From Bacteroidota bacterium (GTDB taxonomy: Bacteria > Bacteroidota > Bacteroidia > Cytophagales > Cyclobacteriaceae): a DNA stretch of 64,000 bases. The notes below the pieces were generated by a model. It had not been told where the DNA came from. It saw only the letters and a program-made list of their open reading frames with translations, and searched no databases. How positions within the stretch are numbered: position 1 is the stretch's first letter; the number at the start of each line of letters is the position of its first letter. The DNA is taken from the NCBI GenBank assembly GCA_023428695.1, contig JAEYWY010000002.1, positions 62,001 to 126,000 of the forward strand, written 5' to 3'. Positions 46,601 to 54,347 of the stretch are shown piece by piece. Both the position numbers and the translations under genes were made by a program.

Positions 46601-46685
46601 TCACCTTCCCGGTGACGGTCCTGTCCTGTGACCACGCCGCGCTCCACAAAATGGAAAACAGCGTAAAGAGTAAAAGTTTTTTCAT
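43650..46685 (-). CDS. SusC/RagA family TonB-linked outer-membrane transporter (pair 2)
   Basis: A 1011-residue TonB-dependent transporter: signal peptide 1-19, CarboxypepD_reg-like domain (DRTVTGKVTSADEEGPLPGVNVI), plug (VVGYGTQREKDLTSAISTVK, LYVVDGMFFDNIDFLNTADI, KDASAAAIFGVRAANGVVLI), and a barrel ending VYTVGLNVKL. It starts the PUL operon with susD2 and the double LamG gene. Upstream are only about 150 bp before a strong terminator, so the promoter must lie at 46686-46870. The presence of two distinct SusCD pairs with one enzyme set suggests uptake of two size classes or forms of the glycan. Confidence 0.97.
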   Translation of the reverse strand: MKKLLLFTLFSILWSAAWSQDRTVTGKVTSADEEGPLPGVNVIVQGTTKGTTTDSEGNFSLQLTPAENTLVFSFVGYLAQTIQVESQTVINVVLQPDVISLSEIVVVGYGTQREKDLTSAISTVKTDEIVKTPTSQAMQALQGKVPGVQIVSSGSPGNSPTVRIRGLGSYPGISNSAPLYVVDGMFFDNIDFLNTADIASISILKDASAAAIFGVRAANGVVLIETKSGKINQKAQITYSGYYGVQRAQNVLQMANAEQFTNMANESGSVPDATNVLNAMQRYGRSRINPNVPDVNTDWYKEVLRSAAIQSHSVDISGGNQTSSYSIGGSFFGQDGILDMKNNYERFNLRARVDYQATDWLKVGGNVTLSNASQYSPDNAVWNQVYYAVPILPVRDPLNTVATPEPWGNAQDIGYRNGQNPFPTMRYNDDFKHNRTFFGNFYAKLDLIPNKLSFQSTYNSAYIFMNQRVMNLPFHLGDNFRRENATLRKTVETRVNQFWDNVLTYDETFGDHNVQVMVGTSFRDESFQKLEAAGSEFVDLSEKAWYLNFAGVKDEQSIKDDGSRQYGLSYFSRVAYNFKDKYLVYGTMRADGTNKYQTKWGYFPSVGAGWVISEENFMSNVNAVDFLKIRGSWGQLGNDKIAASDGSNTTSTIVTAVDDNEITGVLTTNTFDYLSWELVEQWNIGFTTRLLNDRLSGDIDYYSRDTKDAAIYIVQPMGGTTVRRSLGVIRNSGLEFALNWSDRTASNITYNVGVNMATLKNEVRDLYGQAYVDGGSAEFRQRSIVGEPLLAFYGYEVLGVYQNAEQISSDPVASAYNTANPGSPLVPGDFIYKDRNGDNLINDDDRTVLGSFFPKLTYGANIGVGWRNFDLSVAVMGQRGNKILNRKRGEIIWTSDGNLDADLAKNRWHGEGTSNKYPSSAGLRKGWNQKMSDYFVEDGSFFRIQNITLAYTVKGQELFGASMPETRIIFTAERPLTSFKYNGFNPEISDGVDVQTYPIPAVYTVGLNVKL

Positions 46686-46875
46686 AAGGTCATCATTTGT
46701 TTTTTGGTGACCTAAATTTTAATAAAAGCAAGTGACAGGGGTAATTTTTTGGGAAGAACATGTTATTTTCCACCTGAAAATGCGCGCTTTTACGAGGGTC
46801 TTTTTTCAGGAAAAAAAACATTCATTTCAAACGATTTCGGGCTGGGTTTGGCGCTTTAGCCGTAGCATTTCACAT

Positions 46876-46902
46876 AAAAAAAACACCCCGTCGAAGAGGT
46901 GC
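46876..46902 (-). terminator. Intrinsic terminator after the DISM-transposase-like regulator
   Basis: On the minus strand the stem CACCTC pairs with GGGGTG (one T-G wobble) over a 7-nt loop, and is followed by eight T residues. It starts about 30 bp after the stop of the regulator gene, so susC2 downstream is not simply read through from it. Confidence 0.85.
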
Positions 46903-46933
46903 GTTTGATAACCTGAAGGGCGTCTTTTTGATG

Positions 46934-48853
46934 TCAGTTTTTGACCACAGATGCACGCTTTGTTGCCTTGGATTTCGTCGGTTTACCCGGCTCATCATGT
47001 AACAGAATGACTTCCTCCCACCGCGATACCACGGGTCTCTTTCCCCGTTTTTCGAGTTCGGTTACACGCTCCAGAACCTTGTGCCGGAAACTCCAGACGG
47101 TGTTTACCCGAAGGTCCAGTTTTTCAGCCAGCGCCTCCAATGTGAGGTCGTGTTTGCCTCCAACTTCCAGATATGCCAGGTAAAATGCCTTCTCAATCGG
47201 GAATTTGATGCTGTGAAAGATGGTGTAGGCAGTGATTGACTCATTATATCCGCACCGGGTGCAGCGTCGGGCAAACTTCTGGGACCCGTCAAAATACTTT
47301 TCATTGTGGCATTTCCGGCACCGGTACCCCTTCTCCCATTTGAGTGTTTCGAGGAACCTGTGACATGCCAGTGTATCCGGATAAATGGTCTGGAACTGCC
47401 TGTAATCCATGGTTTTCTCCATCAAGCGCTCATTCAGAACCTCCTTGATGCTGTTTTTAAGTTTCCAGTTATCCAGATCGAGCATTGAATTGATCTGATT
47501 GATTTCACGGGCTTGCTGCTCAAGTTTTCGGTTGATTTCCTCCAGCTGGTGGTTCTTTTCGTGCAATTCGAGCGTCCGTTCCTCCACTTTCTGCTCAAGT
47601 TCGCGGGTCACTTTGTCCTTGAGCTTGCTGTTGATTTCGTGCTGTTTGATAATCCGCTTCAGCGCCCGGTCGCGCATCGATTTGAGAATCCGGATGCGGT
47701 CACCCAACGCGAACGTGAGAAGCAACATCTCAAGAACAAAGCTTATATGAAGGCTGTAGTGCGACAGCGTTGTGAAGCGTAACACATTAAAATAAACGAG
47801 TGTCCGGAGGAAGAACCCGGCAAACAGAACACCATACGCGGCTACAAAAAAGCGAGCCGGATGATAGCCGCGACGCCATACCACGATCCCGGTAACGAAA
47901 ATGAGTGAAAGCGGGATGATATCCGTGGCACGGTACGGAAGGTGCTGCGGGAAAAATATCAGCGCGATGAGAAACCAAAGACTCCTTAATATAATGAGTG
48001 CGACGAAAACACGGTCGAGTGCAGGCGCGATGGTCCGCGTTCGAAGAAATCGCCGCGTAAATACCAGGGATGAGATTATTACGCTGTAAAGCGAGATTCC
48101 AACCGCGTAGTCATTCCAGTGAGGACTGTTTGGCCACAGAAACTGGAATCCGATTCCGTCGAGACTCACGGCATATGCGGCAACGCAAAGCAGATAGATT
48201 ATGTAGTAAATGTTTTTGCGCTCGCGAATCGCCAGAAAGACAAGGAAGTTGTAAAGGGTAATAATGAGTATCATCCCATAAAATATTCCAAACAGGAAGT
48301 ACTCATTCAGTGCATAGTAGACAAACCAGTTTGTGGATCGCAAAGCCACGCGCAGGTCGGCAAAATCATGGGACTCGACTCTGAAATAATAATGCATAAC
48401 CGTATCGCTGGTCATGCTCAATGGAATCTCGAAATTCTTATGCGGGATCAACCGTTCGGAAAACGGGATTTTGTCACCCATTACAACCTTGCGGAATGAT
48501 CCGTTCGCTTGCGGAATGTATGCCTCCAGGCGATCGATCGTTTGATCATAAAACTCGAGAAGCCATAGTTTCCCGGAGTGTGAGTTGTGCCTGATCGGCA
48601 GTCTTATCCAATACGATGCGTTTGTCCTGAAATCTTTATTCTGATAACCGGGATGGACGTTGTACCGGTTTGAGAAATAATGCGAAGAAATTTCGTGGAA
48701 CGATAGCCTGTTCGTTGTGTCAAGATAGAAGGGAATTTCATAGGGCATGAAGTTCCGTTCATCGCGACGGTCATCAATTTCGATTACCTGCTGCGCGCGT
48801 ATGAATGCCGGCAAGCAGAATAGTATTATCAATGAGATGATTCTTCCCTTCAT
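46934..48853 (-). CDS. Membrane regulator: 7TMR-DISM sensor fused to coiled coil and IS1595-type transposase zinc-ribbon/HTH
   Basis: A 639-residue chimera. Residues 1-20: signal peptide. About 25-165: periplasmic 7TMR-DISMED2-like beta-jellyroll (NASYWIRLPIRHNSHSGKLW, LLEFYDQTIDRLEAYIP). About 183-385: seven transmembrane helices of the 7TMR-DISM type. About 390-485: coiled coil (KLKDKVTRELEQKVEERTLE). 486-605: the head of an IS1595/ISXO2 transposase: YPDTLACHRFLETLKWEKGY, zinc ribbon with C512, C515, C531 and C534, TAYTIFHSIKFPIEKAFYLAY, and an HTH in LTLEALAEKLDLRVNTVWSFR. The DDE nuclease domain is absent; the protein ends 34 residues after the HTH. The likely role is ligand-responsive transcription control from the membrane, an inference. 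Confidence 0.85.
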   Translation of the reverse strand: MKGRIISLIILFCLPAFIRAQQVIEIDDRRDERNFMPYEIPFYLDTTNRLSFHEISSHYFSNRYNVHPGYQNKDFRTNASYWIRLPIRHNSHSGKLWLLEFYDQTIDRLEAYIPQANGSFRKVVMGDKIPFSERLIPHKNFEIPLSMTSDTVMHYYFRVESHDFADLRVALRSTNWFVYYALNEYFLFGIFYGMILIITLYNFLVFLAIRERKNIYYIIYLLCVAAYAVSLDGIGFQFLWPNSPHWNDYAVGISLYSVIISSLVFTRRFLRTRTIAPALDRVFVALIILRSLWFLIALIFFPQHLPYRATDIIPLSLIFVTGIVVWRRGYHPARFFVAAYGVLFAGFFLRTLVYFNVLRFTTLSHYSLHISFVLEMLLLTFALGDRIRILKSMRDRALKRIIKQHEINSKLKDKVTRELEQKVEERTLELHEKNHQLEEINRKLEQQAREINQINSMLDLDNWKLKNSIKEVLNERLMEKTMDYRQFQTIYPDTLACHRFLETLKWEKGYRCRKCHNEKYFDGSQKFARRCTRCGYNESITAYTIFHSIKFPIEKAFYLAYLEVGGKHDLTLEALAEKLDLRVNTVWSFRHKVLERVTELEKRGKRPVVSRWEEVILLHDEPGKPTKSKATKRASVVKN

Positions 48854-48923
48854 ACCGCAGTCGTTGGTCCGGAGGCCCTGAGAAAAAGCTAAGTTAGTAA
48901 ATTAAGTTGGTACCGGTTTTGGT

Positions 48924-49898
48924 TCAGTCCTCGGCGTCCGCGTCATGACTTCGGGCATCCACCTTTTTCTTCCGCCACTCCTGGAGCTCAACCCGGCGCG
49001 CTTCAAGCTCCGCTTCGGTGGGTTCATAGCCAATGAACGCATCAAGATCCGGCTGACCAGCATCGACCCAGGCGGTATACCAAAAACTACCTGTCATGAC
49101 CACTGCCGCCCGCATTCGTCGTTCAACCATCCCCCTCAATATCTTGTGATACGCCTCCGAATATTCGCGCGAGTAAACTTTTACTGTCGTTCTTCCCTTG
49201 GTTTCGAATGTGAACTTGCGATCTCCGAATTTCTCAGAGAGCTTTCTCTCTTCATTCAGCACGGAGTCCTTCAACAGATGCGACTCAATAACAGCATCCC
49301 AGATCGCTAACTGCGGATCGGGAAGGTACTTTGCGCGGCCAACGAAAAAGTCATACTCCTCTGAATACAACTCCACCAGTCTCGATTCCCAGAACCCGTG
49401 AATGCCATCCTGTCCGGTAAGCTGCCCGTTGTAATTTTCGGTTGTGTGAAGGGGAACATGAGCGTCACCAATGTAATGACCAATCTCCGACGACATTCTG
49501 AGAACACGTTGCGGGTCTCGCATCAGGAACGCTTCACGCAATCTCAGGTACATGCGGTACACATGCCACGGAACAATGCCGTAACTCTTCAGCGTGTCTT
49601 CTGAATAAAGTGCTTCGGCTTCCTCCCAGCGCCGCGGCATCTTGTATAATGCGCTGTCCCCGTAATGATCCAGGTCGATATAATGACGCGCTGCTTCATC
49701 AACTACTGAATAGCGGCGTCGGTCGGGGTTAACTGCCGTTTCAGTCAGATAGGTAAGATTCTTTTTATAGAATCCGATCATTTCAGGGGGAAGCGTAAAA
49801 ACGGCGAGGTTGTTGATTTTCTTATGACCGAAGAAACCCCACGCGGAGATCAGGATAAGCACAACACACCCGGTTATGCAAGACACAACGGTTTTCAT
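48924..49898 (-). CDS. Secreted zinc-dependent phospholipase C / S1-P1 nuclease superfamily protein
   Basis: A 324-residue exported protein. The mature N-terminus follows the signal after ILISA, and the conserved Trp of WGFFGHKKIN is the first metal-ligand position of S1/P1 nucleases. Other metal-site His/Asp residues: HYIDLDHYGD, EIGHYIGDAHVPLHTTENYNG (the H-x3-D motif) and DGIHGFWESRLVE. This resembles the zinc-dependent phospholipase C family; whether it cleaves nucleic acid or phospholipid is not decidable. It lies 70 bp upstream of the regulator gene, on the same strand, but no functional link is evident. Confidence 0.85.
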   Translation of the reverse strand: MKTVVSCITGCVVLILISAWGFFGHKKINNLAVFTLPPEMIGFYKKNLTYLTETAVNPDRRRYSVVDEAARHYIDLDHYGDSALYKMPRRWEEAEALYSEDTLKSYGIVPWHVYRMYLRLREAFLMRDPQRVLRMSSEIGHYIGDAHVPLHTTENYNGQLTGQDGIHGFWESRLVELYSEEYDFFVGRAKYLPDPQLAIWDAVIESHLLKDSVLNEERKLSEKFGDRKFTFETKGRTTVKVYSREYSEAYHKILRGMVERRMRAAVVMTGSFWYTAWVDAGQPDLDAFIGYEPTEAELEARRVELQEWRKKKVDARSHDADAED

Positions 49899-50063
49899 AA
49901 TGGTACCTGGTTAACGGTTAAAACAACGATAACTCAAGATAGGAAAAATCCGGAAGACTACTCGCAACCTTGCTTACTATCGTTAGGATTATCAAAAAAT
50001 GCCGGGTTGTTTTTAATAAAAGAAAACTAATGCAAACTTTGCGCGACTTTTCCGTCGAACAAC

Positions 50064-51365
50064 ATGCGGCAAAAATTATTAAGTGAGGGCGCTAACGAAC
50101 TAAGTTATGAGATTCGTGAGATCGTCAAGAAAGCTGACCAGCTGAAAAAACTCGGTGTCAGTATTTCGTTTGAGAATATCGGTGATCCGATTCAGAAGAA
50201 TCACAAGCTTCCGCAGTGGATCAAAGACATCGTCGCCGACTTAATGAGGCAGGACGATACGTACAGCTACTGTCCTTCGAAAGGAATGCTTGAAACGCGT
50301 GAGTTTCTCGCGAAGCAGACTAACGCCCTGAATGGTGTGCAGATTACAGCGGATGACATCTGCTTCTTCAACGGACTTGGCGATGCCATATCGAAGGCGT
50401 ATCAATTCATTACACCGACGTCACGGATCATCGGACCGTCACCTGCATATTCAACGCACTCAAGCGCCGAAGCTGCCCATGCCAGTCATGAACCACTCAC
50501 ATACAAGCTCGATCCCAACAACAAGTGGTATCCCGATCTTGATGACCTTTACAACAAGGTTAAGTACAACCCTAACGTTGTCGGAATATTAATTATCAAT
50601 CCCGACAATCCGACAGGAATGGTTTATCCGCTTGAGACACTCAAAAGGATAGTTGAAATTGCCAAAGAGTTCGACCTTTTTCTTATTGCGGACGAGATCT
50701 ATATCAACATCACCTACAACGGTGTGAGAGCTTACGCACTTGCCGAAATCATCGGAGACGTTCCCGGCATTTCGATGAAAGGAATTTCGAAAGAGTTGCC
50801 GTGGCCCGGGGCTCGTTGCGGGTGGATGGAGTATTACAATCGCAGCAAGGACGAGGATTTCAACCGCTTGTGTACGGCACTTGACAACGCGAAGATGATC
50901 GAGGTGTGCTCAACCAAATTGCCACAGGTAGCGATACCGAAAATCTTTGGCGATCCGCGTTTCAAGACATATCGTGATGAGACAAACCGTAACATCGGAC
51001 GAAGAAGCAAGATCATCACCGACATACTAAGTACAGTTCCACAGTTGACGTTCAACGAAACGTTTGGTGCGTTTTACAACACCATCATATTTCGCGAAGG
51101 CTCACTGAAACCGACCCAGCGACTGAAGGTTGACAATCCTGAGATTAGAAATCTGGTGGAAGGTTGGGTGTCGTCAGATATTCATTTGGATAAGCGGTTC
51201 GTCTACTACCTGCTGGCTGCCAAAGGTGTTTGTGTTGTTCCAATTTCATCATTTTGTTCCGAGCTTGAGGGCTTCCGGGTAACGCTTCTCGAAGAAGATG
51301 AAACGACCCTGGTGAACACGTTTACTGCTATCCGCGACGGACTTATTGAATATCTGGCATCGTGA
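50064..51365 (+). CDS. PLP-dependent aminotransferase class I/II
   Basis: A 433-residue fold-type I aminotransferase. Signatures: NIGDPIQKNHKLPQWIKD, YCPSKGMLETREFLA, FFNGLGDAISKAYQF, GILIINPDNPTGMVYPLETL, LFLIADEIYINITYN and the Lys motif MKGISKELPWPGARCGWMEYY. The final Arg that binds the substrate carboxylate is in GFRVTLLEEDE. Aspartate/alanine-type or glutamine-phenylpyruvate-type specificity cannot be chosen; the N-terminus is unusual (LLSEGANELSYEIREIVKKA). It lies upstream of the ilv operon leader but is separated from it by a terminator, so it is not part of the operon. Confidence 0.88.
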   Translation: MRQKLLSEGANELSYEIREIVKKADQLKKLGVSISFENIGDPIQKNHKLPQWIKDIVADLMRQDDTYSYCPSKGMLETREFLAKQTNALNGVQITADDICFFNGLGDAISKAYQFITPTSRIIGPSPAYSTHSSAEAAHASHEPLTYKLDPNNKWYPDLDDLYNKVKYNPNVVGILIINPDNPTGMVYPLETLKRIVEIAKEFDLFLIADEIYINITYNGVRAYALAEIIGDVPGISMKGISKELPWPGARCGWMEYYNRSKDEDFNRLCTALDNAKMIEVCSTKLPQVAIPKIFGDPRFKTYRDETNRNIGRRSKIITDILSTVPQLTFNETFGAFYNTIIFREGSLKPTQRLKVDNPEIRNLVEGWVSSDIHLDKRFVYYLLAAKGVCVVPISSFCSELEGFRVTLLEEDETTLVNTFTAIRDGLIEYLAS

Positions 51366-51482
51366 TTTACGAACACACGTACGCGAAACTAACATCCGTT
51401 TACGCGGATTTTTCAACTTTTTTGTTGCAAATACTTGAATGGTAAACGATTATTTGTGACAATTGTACTCGCACAGAATTTT

Positions 51483-51605
51483 ATGTCACAGAAACTAAAA
51501 ATGACCGAACGCTTGTTAAACCGCATAGGTTTGAATTGCATTTCTGTGCTTCTCATTATCGTGAACCTGCTTGGAGTCAAACGGGGCGATAGTGAATGGA
51601 CTTGA
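51483..51605 (+). CDS. ilv operon leader peptide
   Basis: A short reading frame of 40 codons from an ATG at 51483, or 34 codons from an in-frame ATG at 51501. From residue 14 of the shorter form comes an unbroken run rich in branched-chain residues (ISVLLIIVNLLGV, encoded at 51540-51578), 10 of 13 being Ile, Leu or Val. The stop codon TGA is at 51603-51605, 19 bp before a strong terminator stem. Chance would not give this composition directly before an ilv operon; the role is a sensor of charged Ile-, Leu- and Val-tRNA through ribosome stalling. Confidence 0.85.
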   Translation: MSQKLKMTERLLNRIGLNCISVLLIIVNLLGVKRGDSEWT

Positions 51606-51655
51606 TTTTGAGAACATGAAACGAACCGCCCCGGAACCCCGGGGCGGTTTTGTTT
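51582..51655 (+). terminator. ilv attenuator: antiterminator and terminator hairpins
   Basis: The terminator is a GC-rich stem (51624-51634 with 51639-51649) with a 4-nt loop, followed by TTGTTTTATAG. A perfect 7-bp alternative partner, CGGGGCG at 51582-51588, can pair with CGCCCCG at 51627-51633 and destroy the terminator. It lies just past the branched-chain codon run, so a ribosome stalled early in the run leaves it free to form the antiterminator, while a ribosome reaching the stop codon at 51603 covers it. This is the classical attenuation layout. Confidence 0.85.
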
Positions 51656-51664
51656 TATAGGCGG

Positions 51665-51684
51665 AAGAACAAACTAACAGTTGT
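51665..51684 (+). repeat. 20-nt leader element, ilvE copy
   Basis: The sequence AAGAACAAACTAACAGTTGT occurs identically here and at 61004-61023 in the leuC leader, each time about 15 bp after the terminator hairpin and before the first structural gene. It can fold into a small hairpin (AACAA-CT with AG-TTGTT, one bulge). Its function is unknown; see also the leuC copy. Confidence 0.85.
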
Positions 51685-51694
51685 AAAAAAACAC

Positions 51695-52582
51695 ATGTAC
51701 TATACCAAAGACACGATCCTGTTCCTGAATGGTAAGTTCATTAAAGCCGTCGATGCGCATACCGACCTGTACAGCCAGTCACTGCATTACGGAATGGGCG
51801 TCTTCGAAGGCATCCGTGCATATGAAACCCAAAACGGAACCAAAATCTTTAAAGCGTACGAACACTTCGAACGACTGAAGAAAAGTTGTGCGCTCGTCGG
51901 TATCCCATTTCAATATGAAACCGATGAACTGATCCAGATCGCATACCAGCTTCTTGAAAAAAACGAATTCTCCGACGCTTACATCCGCCCTCTGGTGTAT
52001 TGTGGCCCGAACATGCAACTCACGCATACATCTGAAGTGTACCTGATGATGTGCACATGGAGATGGGAAAAGTATCATGGCGACAAACAACTCAAACTTT
52101 GTGTGTCATCCTATCAGCGACCTAATCCCAACTCGCTGAAAATGGAAGCAAAGGTTACCGGTCATTACGTCAACTCTATTCTCGCAACCAGCGAAGCAAA
52201 AGTGCGCGGCTACGACGAGGCGCTTATGCTTGACATGAACGGTAATGTTGCCGAAGCACCGGGTGCAAACTTCTTCATGGAAAAAAACGGTGTATTGTAT
52301 ACCCCGTCACTTGGACATATACTCCCGGGAATCACTCGCCAGACTGTAATGAACATCTGCCGCGAACTCGATATTCCGGTTGAAGAGAAAGTCATTTCTC
52401 CGGATGAACTTGAATCGGCAGATAGTGCATTCCTCTGCGGAACGGCAGCCGAAATAGTAGGCATTGAATCCATTGACGCCAAACCCTTTCAGAAGCCGTG
52501 GTTTGAAAGCCTCGGGGCTACCGTGCAGGATGCCTATAAATGTCAGGTGCTGGAGAAGTCTTTCAGCTACGTGATTATATAA
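51695..52582 (+). CDS. ilvE: Branched-chain amino acid aminotransferase
   Basis: A 295-residue fold-type IV PLP enzyme performing the last step of Ile, Val and Leu synthesis. SLHYGMGVFEGIRAYET, AYIRPLVYCGPN, KVTGHYVNSILATSEAKVRGYDEALMLD (PLP Lys: AKVTGHYVN), NVAEAPGANFFMEK, PGITRQTVMNICREL and AFLCGTAAEIVGIESID all fit IlvE. The start at 51695 (MYYTKDTI) was preferred to a long upstream extension that would cross the attenuator. First gene after the attenuator; ilvD follows after 82 bp. Confidence 0.95.
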   Translation: MYYTKDTILFLNGKFIKAVDAHTDLYSQSLHYGMGVFEGIRAYETQNGTKIFKAYEHFERLKKSCALVGIPFQYETDELIQIAYQLLEKNEFSDAYIRPLVYCGPNMQLTHTSEVYLMMCTWRWEKYHGDKQLKLCVSSYQRPNPNSLKMEAKVTGHYVNSILATSEAKVRGYDEALMLDMNGNVAEAPGANFFMEKNGVLYTPSLGHILPGITRQTVMNICRELDIPVEEKVISPDELESADSAFLCGTAAEIVGIESIDAKPFQKPWFESLGATVQDAYKCQVLEKSFSYVII

Positions 52583-52664
52583 AACTACCATTTGACTGCA
52601 ACGGGGTCATGCCGCCGTTCAGTCGTGAAAAATATTTTTTAACCTAAAGATCTGAATAACGAAC

Positions 52665-54347
52665 GTGAACGAACTGAACAAATACAGCAAGACACTCACT
52701 CAGGATCCGACGTTGCCTGCCGCGCAGGCAATGCTTTACGGGATTGGTCTTACTGAAGCCGATATGCTTAAAGCGCAGGTAGGTATCGTCAGCACAGGCT
52801 ATGACGGGAACACCTGCAACATGCACCTTAATCAACTTGCCCAACAGGTAAAATCCGCAGTGTGGGGTAACGACCTTGTGGGCCTGGTCTTTAACACGAT
52901 TGGAGTAAGCGACGGAATGAGCAACGGAACCGAGGGAATGCGCTATTCGCTCGTGAGCCGTGAAATTATTGCCGACTCAATTGAAGCCGTATGCGGTGCC
53001 CAATATTATGACGGCCTCATCGCGGTAGTAGGGTGCGACAAAAATATGCCGGGCGCTCTCATTGCCATGGGAAGGTTGAACAGACCGTCGATCATGGTGT
53101 ACGGAGGGACAATCGCCGGCGGACATTACAAAGGGCGTACGCTGAATATTATTTCTGCATTTGAAGCTCTCGGAGAACGAATGGCAGGAAAGATAACGCC
53201 GGAAGATTTCAAGGGTATCGTACAGCATAGTTGCCCCGGCGCAGGTGCCTGCGGTGGTATGTACACTGCCAACACCATGGCGTCTGCGATTGAAGCACTG
53301 GGAATGTCGTTGCCATACTCCTCTTCAAATCCGGCGCTTAGCCCGGAGAAGGCTGAGGAGTGCAAAGCGGCTGCGAAGGCAATGAAACATTTGCTGGCGA
53401 TTGATCTCAAGCCGCGCGACATCATGACGTTCAAGGCATTTGAAAACGCAATTACCGTAGTCATGGCGTTAGGTGGTTCGACTAATGCGGTGTTGCACCT
53501 CATCGCGATGGCGAAAGCCGCAGGTGTGAACCTGACACAGGAAGATTTCCAGCGGATTTCGGACAAGACTCCGCTTATCGCTGATTTGAAACCCAGCGGA
53601 AAGTACCTGATGGAAGAACTGCATCGGATCGGTGGTGTTCCGATTGTGATGAAATATTTGCTTGAAAGGGGATTCCTTCACGGAGATTGTACGACGGTTA
53701 CCGGCAAGACCATCAGCGAAAATCTCAAGGATATTCCAGCTCTCGGGTTCAACACACAAGACGTGATCGTGCCGCTCGAAAAACCGATAAAAGCAACGGG
53801 CCACCTGCAGATCTTGTACGGCAACCTTGCAACGGGCGGTTCGGTAGCGAAGATCACCGGCAAGGAAGGTGAGAAATTTAAAGGTCCGGCTCGTGTGTTC
53901 AACGGTGAGTTTGAACTTGTCGAAGGGATTGCCAATGGCAGAGTGAAAAGTGGCGACGTCGTGGTGATTCGTTACGTCGGACCCAAAGGAGCACCCGGCA
54001 TGCCGGAAATGCTTAAACCTACATCGGCCATAATGGGTGCAGGCCTTGGTAAGGAAGTCGCACTAATTACTGACGGAAGGTTCTCCGGCGGTTCTCACGG
54101 TTTCGTCATTGGACACATTACGCCTGAGGCGATGGAAGGAGGCCTAATTGCATTGGTGGAAGACGGTGACATCATCGAGATCGATGTGCAAAAGCATGCG
54201 ATCAATCTGATTGTCGATGACGCCGTTCTTGAAAAACGAAGAGCAGCGTGGCAAATGCCACCGCTCAGAGCGAAGAACGGAATTCTGTTGAAATATGCTA
54301 AACACGTAAAAACTGCAGCCGATGGATGCGTTACTGACGAAGAGTAA
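52665..54347 (+). CDS. ilvD: Dihydroxy-acid dehydratase
   Basis: A 560-residue Fe-S enzyme that dehydrates 2,3-dihydroxy-3-methylvalerate/isovalerate to the 2-oxo acids. The N-terminus ELNKYSKTLTQDPTLPAAQA matches IlvD and depends on a GTG start at 52665, the next ATG being 23 codons inside. Cluster cysteines are in DGNTCNMHL, GCDKNMPG and CPGAGACGGMYTANTM. DGRFSGGSHGFVIGHITPEA near the C-terminus is canonical. Its last 26 bp overlap the start of ilvB, which suggests translational coupling. Confidence 0.96.
   Translation: MNELNKYSKTLTQDPTLPAAQAMLYGIGLTEADMLKAQVGIVSTGYDGNTCNMHLNQLAQQVKSAVWGNDLVGLVFNTIGVSDGMSNGTEGMRYSLVSREIIADSIEAVCGAQYYDGLIAVVGCDKNMPGALIAMGRLNRPSIMVYGGTIAGGHYKGRTLNIISAFEALGERMAGKITPEDFKGIVQHSCPGAGACGGMYTANTMASAIEALGMSLPYSSSNPALSPEKAEECKAAAKAMKHLLAIDLKPRDIMTFKAFENAITVVMALGGSTNAVLHLIAMAKAAGVNLTQEDFQRISDKTPLIADLKPSGKYLMEELHRIGGVPIVMKYLLERGFLHGDCTTVTGKTISENLKDIPALGFNTQDVIVPLEKPIKATGHLQILYGNLATGGSVAKITGKEGEKFKGPARVFNGEFELVEGIANGRVKSGDVVVIRYVGPKGAPGMPEMLKPTSAIMGAGLGKEVALITDGRFSGGSHGFVIGHITPEAMEGGLIALVEDGDIIEIDVQKHAINLIVDDAVLEKRRAAWQMPPLRAKNGILLKYAKHVKTAADGCVTDEE

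Noticed and set aside
46934..48853. Calling this gene a transposase or the region an insertion sequence
   Set aside because: Only the zinc-ribbon/HTH head of an IS1595-type transposase is present; the DDE catalytic domain and terminal inverted repeats are missing, and the gene has a signal peptide, a sensor domain and seven TM helices.
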